Assembly (NCBI GenBank): GCA_016285075.1
Contig: JAEEQB010000011.1
Span: 1 to 64,000, forward strand
Direction of reading: 5' to 3'
Length of the DNA stretch: 64,000 bases
Source of the DNA: Prevotella sp.
GTDB taxonomy: Bacteria > Bacteroidota > Bacteroidia > Bacteroidales > Bacteroidaceae
Shown: piece by piece, positions 46,508-57,991 of the stretch
How positions within the stretch are numbered: the stretch's first letter is position 1
How the letters are laid out: each line of letters starts with the position of its first letter
The notes under the pieces: generated by a model
Told to the model about the DNA's origin: nothing
The model's input: only the letters and a program-made list of their open reading frames with translations
Database searches by the model: none
Position numbers and translations under genes: made by a program

Positions 46508-48415
46508 CTATTCTATGTGAAGACGCCTGTTCTTAGGATATTTCACCTTGTACTGCAACATCAGTTCACGTTGTTCGCCCGGCTGGAGTTGAAGCGGCCA
46601 TCTGACAACACCTGTTTCCTTGTCACACTGGCCACCGCTCAGCTCTTCCATGCTGACCTCTATGCTCGAGTTCCTGGAAATGGGCATCTGGTCGTACACG
46701 GTGATACTAACGGCCTCCTGCCGCATGTTCTTTACGGTAAGGCGCCACGTCATCGTCTGTTCCTGGCTGCTGCCGAAGAAACGACGGATGGAACGTTCAT
46801 TGACCTTGGTACGCTGCACACGGATACTCTGGTCACGTCCTAATGAGAAGTGGAGCGTATCGCTGCTCACATTTGGATCGAGAATGCTCTTGCCCACAAA
46901 CGAATTGTCGAAATAGACATTCGCCTCACCTTCCATCAGATTGAGTTTCTGCCAGTCGGTGGCGTCAGCCACGAGGAAGGACTCTTTGTCAATCTTCGGT
47001 ATGCCCTGGTATTCGTAAGTGGCAGGCAGCTGATGTCGGGCCAGCTCTGTCGTTGTGGTCTTGCCACCGTCGGGCAGAGTCTGCAACTGTTTGATGTCGA
47101 ACTCGAAACCGAACTGCGCCTGCTGCTGACTGACTGCGATGACCTCGCTCTCGTACATCTCCTCTTCCACGGCTGCATCAGGTTCGGCAACCACAACCTC
47201 CTTTGCCTTCATCACGGTGGCATTGGCTCCCGTGCGGCGACTCCTCTTACCATAACCGACAACAGCCACCTCTTCCAGCGCAGCCTGGTCTTCCTTCATG
47301 CGGACGTTGAGCGTAGAACCTGGCGTAGCCGTGCGGGTCTGACTCTGATAGCCGATATAGGAGAACATAAGCTGACGATTACCTTGTGGCAAGGTGATGG
47401 AATAGTTGCCATCGATATCGGAAACAGTACCCAGACGCGTACCCTTCACCATGACAGATGCGCCAACCAGTGGTTCGCCATCCTCGGCCGACACAATCCT
47501 TCCGCTGATGGTACTGCCATCGGAATCGTAGTTATAAGTAGGTGCCGACAGGCCGTAGTCCAACCAATAGGTCTTCAACTGCGGTGCCACATTAGAACGG
47601 TTAGGATTAGCCGACGAGAGGGTGACGGGTACGTTCTTCCATTCTTCCTTGGTATTCTGGAAGATGTTTGCCTTGTACGATAATTGCAAAGGTTCCTTGG
47701 TGCTGTTCGAACGTATGTCGTAGCTTGGATACCAACCGGCGTTCTTCACATAATAAGAGATGCTGAAATCGGCACGGCCAGCCTGCTTGGCCTCTACTTT
47801 CACGTCAATCTCTGTGATGCTCTTCAGCTTCAACTTGGCGATGGAATCGCACGAGTTCTGCTTACGTTTCAGTTCCTCATTGAGCTTCAGTAGCTGTTCA
47901 TCCAGCTCCTGGCTGCGCTTTTTCACCGAAAGCACCTCTTGTGCATAGTAGTTATTCAGCTCCTTGATATTCGCCAAAGGTGTAGCCACTGTCCGACCGG
48001 CCACAGAGCAGTTAGTCTTCACCAACTCCAACTGTGCAGATAGCATCTCCTGTTCATCCTTCACCTGCTTGATGCGGCGCTCCACAGCCCTCACGACATC
48101 CTCTGCCTCATGCAGTTTCCTCATCTGCACCGCAGAATCGGGATATGCTGTTCGCTGGCTCACGCCAAGTATCGTCAGGTGTCCCTTTGCCTTCACCTGC
48201 ATGCTCTTTCTGTCCATAAAGGGAGACATGCCCGTAAAGGTCACCACCTGTTCTCCCGCTACCAGGCTGACGCTTTTCGAACGTTCCACCTGAGCGCCAT
48301 TAGTGAACACCGTTATCTTATCGATCGAAGCAGTCTGCTTGTCGACAACAGCCATTGCCATCGTTGCTGTCATCAGGCACATGGCAATCATCATCATTAT
48401 ACGTTTCTTTTTCAT
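46508..48415 (-). CDS. DUF4139 (MuiA-like) protein with inserted SusC-like N-terminal module
   Basis: 635 residues. Signal peptide; an N-terminal domain (25-90) and coiled coil (100-190) precede the DUF4139 strands, as in mucoidy-inhibitor-like proteins. At about 301-396 a carboxypeptidase-D-like domain interrupts it (STISGRIVSAEDGEPLVGAS to LNVRMKEDQ), followed by LEEVAVVGYGKRSRRTG, which copies the SusC TonB-box region. DUF4139 then continues (LPATYEYQGIPKIDKESF). The protein is probably periplasmic or outer-membrane associated; function unknown. VVGYG suggests contact with TonB or just shared ancestry. Confidence 0.87.
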   Translation of the reverse strand: MKKKRIMMMIAMCLMTATMAMAVVDKQTASIDKITVFTNGAQVERSKSVSLVAGEQVVTFTGMSPFMDRKSMQVKAKGHLTILGVSQRTAYPDSAVQMRKLHEAEDVVRAVERRIKQVKDEQEMLSAQLELVKTNCSVAGRTVATPLANIKELNNYYAQEVLSVKKRSQELDEQLLKLNEELKRKQNSCDSIAKLKLKSITEIDVKVEAKQAGRADFSISYYVKNAGWYPSYDIRSNSTKEPLQLSYKANIFQNTKEEWKNVPVTLSSANPNRSNVAPQLKTYWLDYGLSAPTYNYDSDGSTISGRIVSAEDGEPLVGASVMVKGTRLGTVSDIDGNYSITLPQGNRQLMFSYIGYQSQTRTATPGSTLNVRMKEDQAALEEVAVVGYGKRSRRTGANATVMKAKEVVVAEPDAAVEEEMYESEVIAVSQQQAQFGFEFDIKQLQTLPDGGKTTTTELARHQLPATYEYQGIPKIDKESFLVADATDWQKLNLMEGEANVYFDNSFVGKSILDPNVSSDTLHFSLGRDQSIRVQRTKVNERSIRRFFGSSQEQTMTWRLTVKNMRQEAVSITVYDQMPISRNSSIEVSMEELSGGQCDKETGVVRWPLQLQPGEQRELMLQYKVKYPKNRRLHIE

Positions 48416-48442
48416 AAGCTATCTGTCTTTTATTACATCATG

Positions 48443-48473
48443 CAAAAATACAAACTATTTCTCGAACATCAAA
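48443..48473 (-). promoter_or_regulatory. Promoter of the DUF4139 gene
   Basis: Minus-strand TTTG (48470-48473), 19 bases, TATTTTTG (48443-48450), 27 bases before the start codon. Confidence 0.75.
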
Positions 48474-48590
48474 ATTATTTCCCTATTATTTCGAAATCTC
48501 TTTTATAACAAGTAATCGCCTTTTTACGTTATATAGGTTAGGAAAAAGAAGCATTCGTTTGTCTCTATGATAAAACGTAAGCAACGAAAG

Positions 48591-49079
48591 ATGAATCAAA
48601 GTTCACTGGAAAAGCTGTTCCGACAACACCATGCCCGTCTTCTGGCTGAGGCTCGTTCCATGCTCTACGACGACGCCGAGGCACAAAAGATTGCAGCCGT
48701 GTTCCTCGGCATTGTCTTCCTCTGCGGACTGGTGTTTGCTGCCATCCGGCTTGTGGCGACTGATCCTGCATTGGAGGTTGCAACTACTGACACAGCCATT
48801 GAAACTATTGATAGCCCCTCGGAGGACGTAATGGGGACTGTCCGTTTCGACAACGTGCGCCTTGACAGTATTCTCTCCACCGTTGCTGCCCACTACGGTA
48901 AGACCGTCAGATTTTTTAACGACGAAGCCAAGGCCATGAAGTTCATCATGACGTGGAAACCTGATGCACCTCTTACCGACTTCATCGACAGACTGAATAT
49001 GTTCGATGGCATTAGGCTTTCAATACAACGCGACACCATCTTTGTTGAAATTACGGAAGGAAAGGAGGATAAGGAATGA
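48591..49079 (+). pseudogene. ECF sigma factor fused to anti-sigma factor by internal deletion
   Basis: 162 residues in one frame. Residues 1-31 (MNQSSLEKLFRQHHARLLAE, then ARSMLYDDAEA) are the start of sigma region 2 of an ECF sigma factor. The frame then passes directly into KIAAVFLGIVFLCGLVFAAI, a membrane helix as in FecR-like anti-sigma factors, and a DUF4974-like domain (VRFDNVRLDSILSTVAAHYG to RDTIFVE). Most of the sigma factor and the N-terminal sigma-binding part are missing. The stop overlaps the ATG of the next gene, as in intact sigma/anti-sigma/receptor operons. Probably a relic; an expressed chimera cannot be excluded because the frame is intact. An ATG at 48567 would add eight residues. 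Confidence 0.7.
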
Positions 49080-50211
49080 AATACTTCTTGATAGTTCTCC
49101 TGTTGATCACTACATCGTCCATACTGGCACAAGTGTCCCATCACTTCCGCAACACTCCGCTCAACGAAGCCCTGCGCACCATCGAGCAGAGCCAGTCGGA
49201 CTATTCCGTCGCCATCCTCTCTGACGGACTGAACGATTTGAGGTCACCCGCAACACCATGCCCATCAACATCTGGGATTGCTTTATCCAATACACCACCA
49301 TCAACCATAAGACTGGTAATGCCCAAAAACTGATTCTCCAGTACATCGCCACCTCATCGACACCCGATTTGCAGAACCTCGTCGACATGCGCGACGATAC
49401 CGACCCGCTGAACATCCGTATAGGCAATCGTAGTCTGCGCAATGCCATTAACCATCAGTTCTCCTTCGGCCATCAATGGGGGAACGCCAACCATAAAGAG
49501 AATAGTCATCATTACTGGCTCGGCTACACCATCATCCAAAATGCTCTCGCCATGGGCTACAGCTATGACCGTACTACGGGCATCCGCACGTGGCAGGCCC
49601 ACAACGTGAACGGCAACTGGAATGCCGATGCCAACTACAGATTCAATACCGCCATCGGCAAGAAGCATCCCCTACGCCTCAATGTCAGTCCGAGTATCAG
49701 TTATCAGCACAGCGCCGATCTGATTGACCAAGAGCGCAGTACTGTCAACACCCTCTCGTTCAACAACACGCTGAGCCTCTCCTACAAGCTTGGCAACCAC
49801 TCGCTCAGTTTCAAGAATACCACCCTTTGGCAACGCTTCACCAGTCACCGCACAAATTTCAAGACGCAACAGCCCCTCACCCTCACCAATAGTATGACTG
49901 CCCTGCTGAAACTCCCGTGGAAGATGGAACTCAATACCGACCTCAACCTCTACACCCGCACCGGCTATGCAGACGAAAACCTAAACACCACCGACCTTGT
50001 CTGGAATGCCCGCCTCTCGCGACCCTTCTTCAAGGGCAACCTCCTCGTTGTTGTCGACGGCTTCGACATCCTCGGTCAGCTCAGCAACGTCACCCGCACC
50101 CTCAACGCCCAGGGACGCACCGAGACCTACACCAACGTCATGCCCCGCTATGCATTGTGCCACATCATCTACAGGCTGAACAGGCAACCGAAGAGTAAAG
50201 TTAGTAAATAG
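49076..50211 (+). pseudogene. TonB-dependent receptor remnant with STN start and frameshifted deletion
   Basis: The first part (49076 to about 49236) encodes a signal peptide and half an STN domain (HHFRNTPLNEALRTIEQSQS, then DYSVAILSDGLNDL). The frame then shifts by one base and continues in another frame from about 49237 to 50211: FEVTRNTMPINIWDCFIQ, then about 310 residues of the C-terminal barrel (LQNLVDMRDDTDPLNIRIGN, NALAMGYSYDRTTGI, VVVDGFDILGQLSNV). The rest of STN, the plug and the first half of the barrel are gone. An intact relative would be near 800-900 residues. It completes the decayed three-gene locus. Confidence 0.75.
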
Positions 50212-50731
50212 TAGACCCTGATAATGCTGGAGGCTGAGGATTATTTCTGTGGGCTCGATGACAGAGTTTTTTACCATATATTTCTCCGTCAATATAGCAC
50301 TTGTCTCGTACCCGTCCTTCATACAATGCAAACAAGCAAGAACAGTTCACGCCCTAACGGACGCAAACCTTCTGTTTTACTTGCTCTCACATTGCGAATA
50401 TTGGCGGTATTCAAACGAAAGAGAGACAAGAGCAGAAAGCTCATGTATCTAAAAAGACTGTCGAACGGGAGTGACTGCACTTCTTTACGTTTACCCTTGC
50501 GGGTTAGTATTTATGTGTTATTTGTCAGTCCCTTAAGATGATATACGATAAAGAAACAGGAAAAACACCTTGGGGGTTGAAGGGGTTTACCCCGTACCTA
50601 AACATCGTTCGCCTATACCCGAACGATTGAACGCCTATACCCAAACGATTGAACGCCTATACTCAAACGTCAGCACTATTTTTTTCAATGAGCAACTATA
50701 ACGGAACCCTGGCGTTGCATTATTCCTGCTC
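50212..50731. other. Gap without supported gene
   Basis: 520 bases. I see a small stem GGGG-TTTA-CCCC (50582-50593) and three 22-base tandem repeats (50610-50674). The stretch 50220-50570 has short frames only and no recognisable family; it may be further debris of the decayed locus. Confidence 0.5.
50610..50674. repeat. 22-bp tandem repeat, three copies
   Basis: Units start CGCCTATACCCGAACGATT, CGCCTATACCCAAACGATT and CGCCTATACTCAAACG, spaced exactly 22 bases (50610, 50632, 50654). They lie 58 bases beyond the stop of the HU-type gene. Confidence 0.85.
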
Positions 50732-51352
50732 TTATATCTCTGTATAGATGTCAGTCTTGCCAAATTGAGACTTCATCAGCTTGGGATGCTCGCCCTTCGT
50801 CCACGCCTCCAACTGCTTGCGGGCAGAGTACTTCGTCAGCCCAGCAAGGATGGCAAAGACCTTGACGGTCACATAGCCTCGCTTCAGGCACTTTTGCAGC
50901 ACCTCTTCCATCTTTTCCTTGTCGTTCAGCAGCGCCTGTGTGTTGGGGTTTTCCACCCTCTTGAATCCGTCGTAGAGCCACTTCTCGATGGCCTTGTTCC
51001 AGAGTTTTCCGGGATTATAGCCCACCCCTTCGAGCACCACGTCGCTGTCCTTCACCTCATCGGCATCGGTAATCTCACGTGTCAGGCCCAGCTTCGGGAC
51101 GAACGAGCCGATGGGTGTGTCTATCCTATAGCCCATGGCCATCAGCTCGGATGCGCCCTTGATGAACTGCTTGAAGGCGAGCTCTATCTCGCCGTTCCTT
51201 GTGGCATAGTGCTTGGCGCAGAACTCGTCAACGCCTTCTATACTCATCTTGAGCCCTTTGGCCGGACAGGCATAGACTATATTCCGTCCGTCCTTTCCCT
51301 TCTTGGGTGTCGGATGCACCTCATACGGGAATCCGCTCTTCTTTCTTGACAT
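50732..51352 (-). CDS. HU-HIG family DNA-binding protein (HU-like domain plus winged helix)
   Basis: 206 residues. The N-terminal 125 residues are an HU/IHF-like fold of the Bacteroidetes type (YEVHPTPKKGKDGRNIVYAC, IDTPIGSFVPKLGL). The C-terminal part holds a helix-turn-helix (YVTVKVFAILAGLTKYSARK, then QLEAW), which fits the HU fused to wHTH class. Such proteins are thought to bend or bind DNA; often several copies occur per genome, and some flank smalltalk genes. ATG 51352 follows a good promoter. Confidence 0.85.
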   Translation of the reverse strand: MSRKKSGFPYEVHPTPKKGKDGRNIVYACPAKGLKMSIEGVDEFCAKHYATRNGEIELAFKQFIKGASELMAMGYRIDTPIGSFVPKLGLTREITDADEVKDSDVVLEGVGYNPGKLWNKAIEKWLYDGFKRVENPNTQALLNDKEKMEEVLQKCLKRGYVTVKVFAILAGLTKYSARKQLEAWTKGEHPKLMKSQFGKTDIYTEI

Positions 51353-51390
51353 ATATCTTATCTAATTGATGTTGTCACTCAATTCAAATG

Positions 51391-51421
51391 CAAAGTTACG
51401 AAAAGTCGAGAGCAAAACAAA
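51391..51421 (-). promoter_or_regulatory. Promoter of the HU-HIG gene
   Basis: Minus-strand TTTG (51418-51421), 19 bases, TAACTTTG (51391-51398). The leader is about 35 bases. Confidence 0.78.
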
Positions 51422-51640
51422 GAAACTCATTTCTTTTTTTGCCGAGACAGAGTAATTTCGCCATCTTTTTGATGGCAAAGTTACAAAAAAAGCCCGACAT
51501 TCAAATCGTTTCAACCCTCTTTTTCTCTACATTTTTCTCCACTAACAGCATTTGTGCCGATTTTCAAGCAGCATATCGTTCATTCCATATTAAATAGTAT
51601 AAAAAACGAATTGTCTGGCTCTTTTCTCGCAAAGATTATG
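51422..51640. other. Divergent intergenic region
   Basis: It lies between the HU-HIG and pRiA4b ORF-3 promoters. GCAAAGTTAC-type words occur twice (51389-51398 and 51475-51484, the latter a second TAACTTTG on the minus strand), so a second minus-strand promoter is possible. No gene is seen. Confidence 0.45.
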
Positions 51641-51648
51641 TAACTTTG
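51641..51648 (+). promoter_or_regulatory. -7 box of the pRiA4b ORF-3 gene and recQ
   Basis: TAACTTTG, 44 bases before ATG 51692. No matching -33 box at the usual distance. Confidence 0.62.
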
Positions 51649-51691
51649 TAGCAGATTTCAGAAATCAGCGATAGTAACGAATAATGACATT

Positions 51692-53518
51692 ATGACTATA
51701 CAATTCAAGATTCAGATTAGAGGCATCAAGAAACCGCCCGTATGGAGGCGGATCGTGATTCCATCAGATTTCTCATTCCATGACTTGCATAACACCATAC
51801 AGGCAGCATTTGGCTGGTGGGATATGCATTTGTATCAGTTCCAACGCCATCCATTCGACAACGGCTGGACGGTAAAAAAGCCAGATGAAGAGGATGACAT
51901 ATGGGGAGAACGGCCTAATGACTCCCGTGAGACCAATGTAGCCACCTTCATCCAACACATGGGACTTGAGAAATTTGTCTATGTGTATGACTTCGGTGAC
52001 AGCTGGGTGCATGACATCACGGTAGAAAGCATTGACAGAGAGGCCGAGCTCAGCCATCCTGTCTGTCTGGCTGGAAAAAGTGCCTGTCCACCAGAGAATT
52101 GCGGCGGGCCTTGGGGCTATGAAGAACTGAAGGAGGAGATGGACAAGGACGATATCATTGAGTTCGACCTGGAAGAAGTAAACGAGGATCTGGAGTCCAT
52201 CACGGCAGGTGAAGAAGACCCTGGGGAATTTACTGACAGCATAAACGATTATGATGTGCCTGACGATGCCAAGGATTTAGAAAAGATGTCGCTCGTTGAC
52301 ATTCTGCAGAAATTCTGCAAAAGCGAACTCACTGGCTTTGCCGAGGAAATGGGATTCGATATTGACATGAAACTTAGTGAGGAGGAGGTCAGGAAGCAGT
52401 ATGCACAGGCTTTGATAGACCATCCCGTAGAGGTATTGAGCATGTTGCCTTTAGAGGACTTGGAGATGCTTGCAAGACTCAAAACAGAACCGAAGCCAGG
52501 CAATATTGCGCAGTGTTACGAGGACTATCGAGAGCAAATCATGGAGTTATATGGTCTGGCAGATCATTGGTGGGATGAAGATGACAACTATTACCTATGG
52601 ATTCCCGTAGACCTGTGGACGGTTCTGAAACCTCATATTGAAGAGGTGATGGACTTACCTCATGTAAAGCATCGGCTGTCGATAGAGAGTACCATTTTGG
52701 GGCTTGCCAACCTATACGGACAGGTGAGCCTGGGGCTTGTCCATAAGGAACTGGTGAGGTTGGGGCAGTTGCAGACCATTGAAGATGCGACCGTAGCCGT
52801 TGCGGCTTGCAGGGAGAAATCGCTGCTGCTAAAATGGAATGCACATCAGATTGGCGGTTTTTTGGATGAGCCTACAGACGACAATCAGCTGTTTCTCTCG
52901 CCCTATAGTTGGGACATGCCTGCGGAATTGGTTCGTGAGATAGAGAAACACGAGTCGCTGGCTGGCGACTACCAACAGTTCTCTGCTATGGATGTGATGG
53001 CCGCATCGGTGATGCCCATCCCGACCATACCCAATCCCGCACATGACGATTTCTTCAGTATGCTGACGGACGAACTGGAACTTGATGACCAACAGGCAAC
53101 GGCAGTCTGTCATGACCTGTGGTATCGTGAGATGCATAAGTATGAAGAGGACTTTGATGAGGAAGATGCTGGAACGTATTTCCGAGAAAGTGTGCTTTAC
53201 GACTATGACAGCTATGATTACATCTTCAAGAAGGGAATGAAAATGCTGGATGACTACTTGAACAATATGCCCCACTGGCAACTGAAAGGACATACTCCTG
53301 CTGAGGCCCAGGACTGTCTGAGCAAACTGGACATGGCTGCAAGACAGGAACGTCAAAGGAGGTCGCATCAGGATGGTGACTATGTCCGTCCAAAAGATTA
53401 TTTTTCAGGCCTTAGTGTCACGATGCCTATTATTGCAGAAAAGAAACCCGGACGTAATGACCCATGCCCCTGCGGAAGTGGCAAGAAATATAAGAATTGT
53501 TGCGGAAAAGGGAACTAA
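51692..53518 (+). CDS. pRiA4b ORF-3-like protein with C-terminal SEC-C motif
   Basis: 608 residues. Residues 1-150 are the pRiA4b ORF-3 domain: [40 protein letters not shown] and [13 protein letters not shown]. The acidic middle (about 150-560) is all-helical and unrecognised. The end [19 protein letters not shown] is a zinc-binding SEC-C motif. The domain is also known as a passenger in IS elements, but no transposase or inverted repeats flank it. It lies 12 bases before recQ, so the two are one operon. Function unknown. Confidence 0.85.
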   Translation: MTIQFKIQIRGIKKPPVWRRIVIPSDFSFHDLHNTIQAAFGWWDMHLYQFQRHPFDNGWTVKKPDEEDDIWGERPNDSRETNVATFIQHMGLEKFVYVYDFGDSWVHDITVESIDREAELSHPVCLAGKSACPPENCGGPWGYEELKEEMDKDDIIEFDLEEVNEDLESITAGEEDPGEFTDSINDYDVPDDAKDLEKMSLVDILQKFCKSELTGFAEEMGFDIDMKLSEEEVRKQYAQALIDHPVEVLSMLPLEDLEMLARLKTEPKPGNIAQCYEDYREQIMELYGLADHWWDEDDNYYLWIPVDLWTVLKPHIEEVMDLPHVKHRLSIESTILGLANLYGQVSLGLVHKELVRLGQLQTIEDATVAVAACREKSLLLKWNAHQIGGFLDEPTDDNQLFLSPYSWDMPAELVREIEKHESLAGDYQQFSAMDVMAASVMPIPTIPNPAHDDFFSMLTDELELDDQQATAVCHDLWYREMHKYEEDFDEEDAGTYFRESVLYDYDSYDYIFKKGMKMLDDYLNNMPHWQLKGHTPAEAQDCLSKLDMAARQERQRRSHQDGDYVRPKDYFSGLSVTMPIIAEKKPGRNDPCPCGSGKKYKNCCGKGN

Positions 53519-53530
53519 ACAAACAGGTCT

Positions 53531-55753
53531 ATGGATTATTTGAAGACAAAACAAGTTCTGAAGACCTATTATGGCTATGATGAGTTCCGGCCATTGCAGG
53601 AAGAAATCATCATGCATACCATTAGCGGAGGTGATTCACTGGTGCTGATGCCTACGGGTGGTGGCAAGTCCCTGTGTTTCCAAATGGCTGCATTGATGAT
53701 GGACGGGATGGCGGTCATCGTGTCGCCGCTTATCTCGCTGATGAAAGACCAGGTAGAAGGACTGAGGATGAACGGCATCATTGCAGAGGCTTTGAACAGC
53801 AGTAACGATGAGGGGTATAACCGAGACATCATCAACCGCTGTGTTGACGGGAAGGTGAAGCTGCTCTATATCTCACCAGAGCGATTGGTGGGTGGAGTAC
53901 TGACAATATTGCAGAATGCCCACGTGTCGTTGTTTGCTATCGACGAGGCTCACTGTATATCAGGTTGGGGACATGACTTCCGGCCAGAATACACGCAATT
54001 GGGGCAATTGAAGCAATTGTTCCCTCATGTGCCGATTATGGCACTGACGGCTACTGCCGACAAGATTACCAAGGAGGACATCCTCGTTCAGCTGAACATC
54101 AAGGGAGCAAAGACTTACATTAGTAGCTTTGACCGTCCGAATCTGAGTCTTGACGTGAAGCGCGGCTATTCGGCAAGAGATAAGATACGCTCCATAGAGG
54201 AACTGATTCGTCGCCATTCTGGCGAGAGTGGCATCATCTACTGCCTGGCCCGTAAGACCACTGAGACACTTGCTGCAAAGTTGAAACAGGATGGTTTCTC
54301 CGCAGGTGTGTATCATGCAGGGCTGCCTAACTCCGAGCGTAGTCGGGTACAGGATGACTTTCAGAACGACCGTGTGCAGGTCATCTGTGCCACGATAGCT
54401 TTTGGCATGGGTATCGACAAGAGCAACGTACGCTTTGTGGTTCACTATAACCTGCCAAAAAGCATAGAGAGTTTCTATCAGGAGATTGGTCGTGGTGGGC
54501 GTGACGGTCTACCCTGCGAGACAGTACTGTTTTACAACCTTCAGGACATCATCACACTGCGGAAGTTTGCCAATGAAAGCGGACAGCAGGAGATCAACCT
54601 CGACAAACTGCAGCGTATGCAGGAATATGCCGAGGCCCAGGTTTGTCGCCGACGCATTCTGCTGAACTACTTCGGAGAAATCAGCGAGAAGAGTTGCGGT
54701 AACTGTGATGTGTGTCACACACCTCCACAGATGTTTGATGGTACGACAATTGTTCAGAAAGCCCTTTCTGCTATTGTTCGCACGAAGGAGAGTATTGGTT
54801 TCACGCTGATGATTGATATTCTGCGTGGTACGTTGTCGCCTGATGTGATGAGCAACAAATATAATGAGATTAAGACTTTTGGCGCGGGACGAGATATCTC
54901 AGCACGAGATTGGCACGATTATCTGTTGCAGATGTTACAGATGGGGTACTTTGAGATTGCCTATAACGAAAAACGCCATCTCCACATAACTCCATTGGGT
55001 CAGGAAGTGCTTTACGGTAAGCATGGTGTACAACTTGCTGTCATCAGTCGTGAGGAGCTTAGTGTGAAATCTCGCAGAAAGAAATTGAGCGAAGAGCGTA
55101 GGGCTGAATGGGCAGCCATCGGGCAAGGCCAATCTAACGACCTTTATAGTCGTCTGCGTGAGGTGCGACGACAACTGGCAATGGAGATTGGAAAGCCTGC
55201 CTTTATCATCATGTCCGACAAATCCCTGCAAGACCTTGTGTTGAAACGTCCCACGACATTAGAAGCGATGGCTGATGTGTATGGTTTTGGTGAGTATAAG
55301 GCAAAGGAATACGGCAAGCCTTTTATAGAGGCTATAAAGCAATATGGCGGTGAGAGTACGGATTTACCGTTTTCTGAAGCAGTACCATTTCCTGATGTAC
55401 CAGCTACTCCGATTCCTTCAGAACCATCTTCCTATATGGAGCAGCAGAAACGACTTCATGCTAATGCATACGCACATTGGAATGAGGAGGAGGACAACAA
55501 ACTCACTGAATACTACAAGCAAGGACTGAGTATTTCGGAGATTGCATCTCTAATGAACCGAAATACCGGAGGAATATTCTCACGCATTAAGAAACTTGGC
55601 CTAGAAGGGAATGCCGGGCAGATAGCCACCGCCAGCGCTTCAACTGTGAAGAATGAGAAACGCAACGAATATAAGCAGGAATTGGACAAACTTACTGAGA
55701 TGAAAGCTGAGATTGACAGGAAAATTGAGGAACTTCGCAAAAAAATAGAGTAA
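53531..55753 (+). CDS. recQ: RecQ-family ATP-dependent DNA helicase
   Basis: 740 residues. Walker A MPTGGGKS (40-47), DEAH box (138-141), FGMGIDKSNVRFVVHYNLPK and QEIGRGGRDG. Zinc-binding Cys372, Cys389, Cys392 and Cys395; RQC winged helix after that; HRDC domain about 537-601. It unwinds DNA 3'-5' in recombination repair. Beyond HRDC is an unusual tail: HWNEEEDNKLTEYYKQGLSI, a helix-turn-helix-like segment, then a coiled coil. A second RecQ elsewhere in the genome is common in this phylum. Confidence 0.95.
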   Translation: MDYLKTKQVLKTYYGYDEFRPLQEEIIMHTISGGDSLVLMPTGGGKSLCFQMAALMMDGMAVIVSPLISLMKDQVEGLRMNGIIAEALNSSNDEGYNRDIINRCVDGKVKLLYISPERLVGGVLTILQNAHVSLFAIDEAHCISGWGHDFRPEYTQLGQLKQLFPHVPIMALTATADKITKEDILVQLNIKGAKTYISSFDRPNLSLDVKRGYSARDKIRSIEELIRRHSGESGIIYCLARKTTETLAAKLKQDGFSAGVYHAGLPNSERSRVQDDFQNDRVQVICATIAFGMGIDKSNVRFVVHYNLPKSIESFYQEIGRGGRDGLPCETVLFYNLQDIITLRKFANESGQQEINLDKLQRMQEYAEAQVCRRRILLNYFGEISEKSCGNCDVCHTPPQMFDGTTIVQKALSAIVRTKESIGFTLMIDILRGTLSPDVMSNKYNEIKTFGAGRDISARDWHDYLLQMLQMGYFEIAYNEKRHLHITPLGQEVLYGKHGVQLAVISREELSVKSRRKKLSEERRAEWAAIGQGQSNDLYSRLREVRRQLAMEIGKPAFIIMSDKSLQDLVLKRPTTLEAMADVYGFGEYKAKEYGKPFIEAIKQYGGESTDLPFSEAVPFPDVPATPIPSEPSSYMEQQKRLHANAYAHWNEEEDNKLTEYYKQGLSISEIASLMNRNTGGIFSRIKKLGLEGNAGQIATASASTVKNEKRNEYKQELDKLTEMKAEIDRKIEELRKKIE

Positions 55754-55770
55754 GCCAAAATAGTCAATTG

Positions 55771-55808
55771 AAAAAAGTGCACTCCCAAAAAGGAGCGCAC
55801 CTTTTTTT
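55771..55808. terminator. Bidirectional terminator between recQ and the esterase
   Basis: GTGCACTCC (55777-55785) and GGAGCGCAC (55792-55800) form a 9-bp stem with one mismatch, flanked by A6 on one side and T7 on the other, so it works for both convergent transcripts. Confidence 0.87.
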
Positions 55809-55823
55809 AATTATTACAGGCGA

Positions 55824-57715
<1,892 letters not shown>

Positions 57716-57787
57716 AATCGTTTAGTTTAAAGGTTTATTATAAAGTTTAAGAAATCTATTCTACGACTTCAGCATGGTTTTTCGGTG

Positions 57788-57819
57788 CAAATTTAATAAA
57801 TATTTCTTAACGCGCCAAA
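57788..57819 (-). promoter_or_regulatory. Promoter of aqpZ
   Basis: Minus-strand TTTG (57816-57819), 20 bases, TAAATTTG (57788-57795): a full consensus match with a leader of about 65 bases. Confidence 0.85.
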
Positions 57820-57830
57820 CTTTTAGGCAT

Positions 57831-57854
57831 AAAAAAGGGTCAGCGCTCTGACCC
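57831..57854 (-). terminator. Terminator between aqpZ promoter and small RNA unit
   Basis: GGGTCAG (57837-57843) and CTGACCC (57848-57854) form a perfect 7-bp stem with loop CGCT; on the minus strand it is followed by TTTTTT. It also ends transcripts from the GIN-domain gene. Confidence 0.85.
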
Positions 57855-57892
57855 CACCATTGTTAACCTTAAATCTAATACTATGAAAAACA
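57831..57892 (-). ncRNA. Candidate small RNA, about 60 nt, between own promoter and terminator
   Basis: A promoter at 57898-57929 points into a stretch of about 55 bases and then the terminator at 57831-57854. No gene lies between. The RNA start would be near 57890. It contains GTATTAGATTTAAGGTTAAC and a possible six-codon frame MVGSER running into the stem. CACC near its 5' end can pair with GGTG before the terminator. Confidence 0.45.
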
Positions 57893-57897
57893 CGGTG

Positions 57898-57929
57898 CAA
57901 AGGTACGATTTTATTTAATAACCTTCAAC
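57898..57929 (-). promoter_or_regulatory. Promoter with no gene downstream
   Basis: Minus-strand GTTG (57926-57929), 20 bases, TACCTTTG (57898-57905). It lies after the stop of the GIN-domain gene and 44 bases before a strong terminator. Confidence 0.65.
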
Positions 57930-57991
57930 TTTTTTGTATCTTTTTACCTCAAAAAGACCGATTTCTTGACATAAATCAAGTATTATGATAC

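Noticed and set aside
51692..53518. IS element because of the pRiA4b ORF-3 (IS passenger-like) domain
   Set aside because: No transposase, terminal inverted repeats or target duplication found around the gene.
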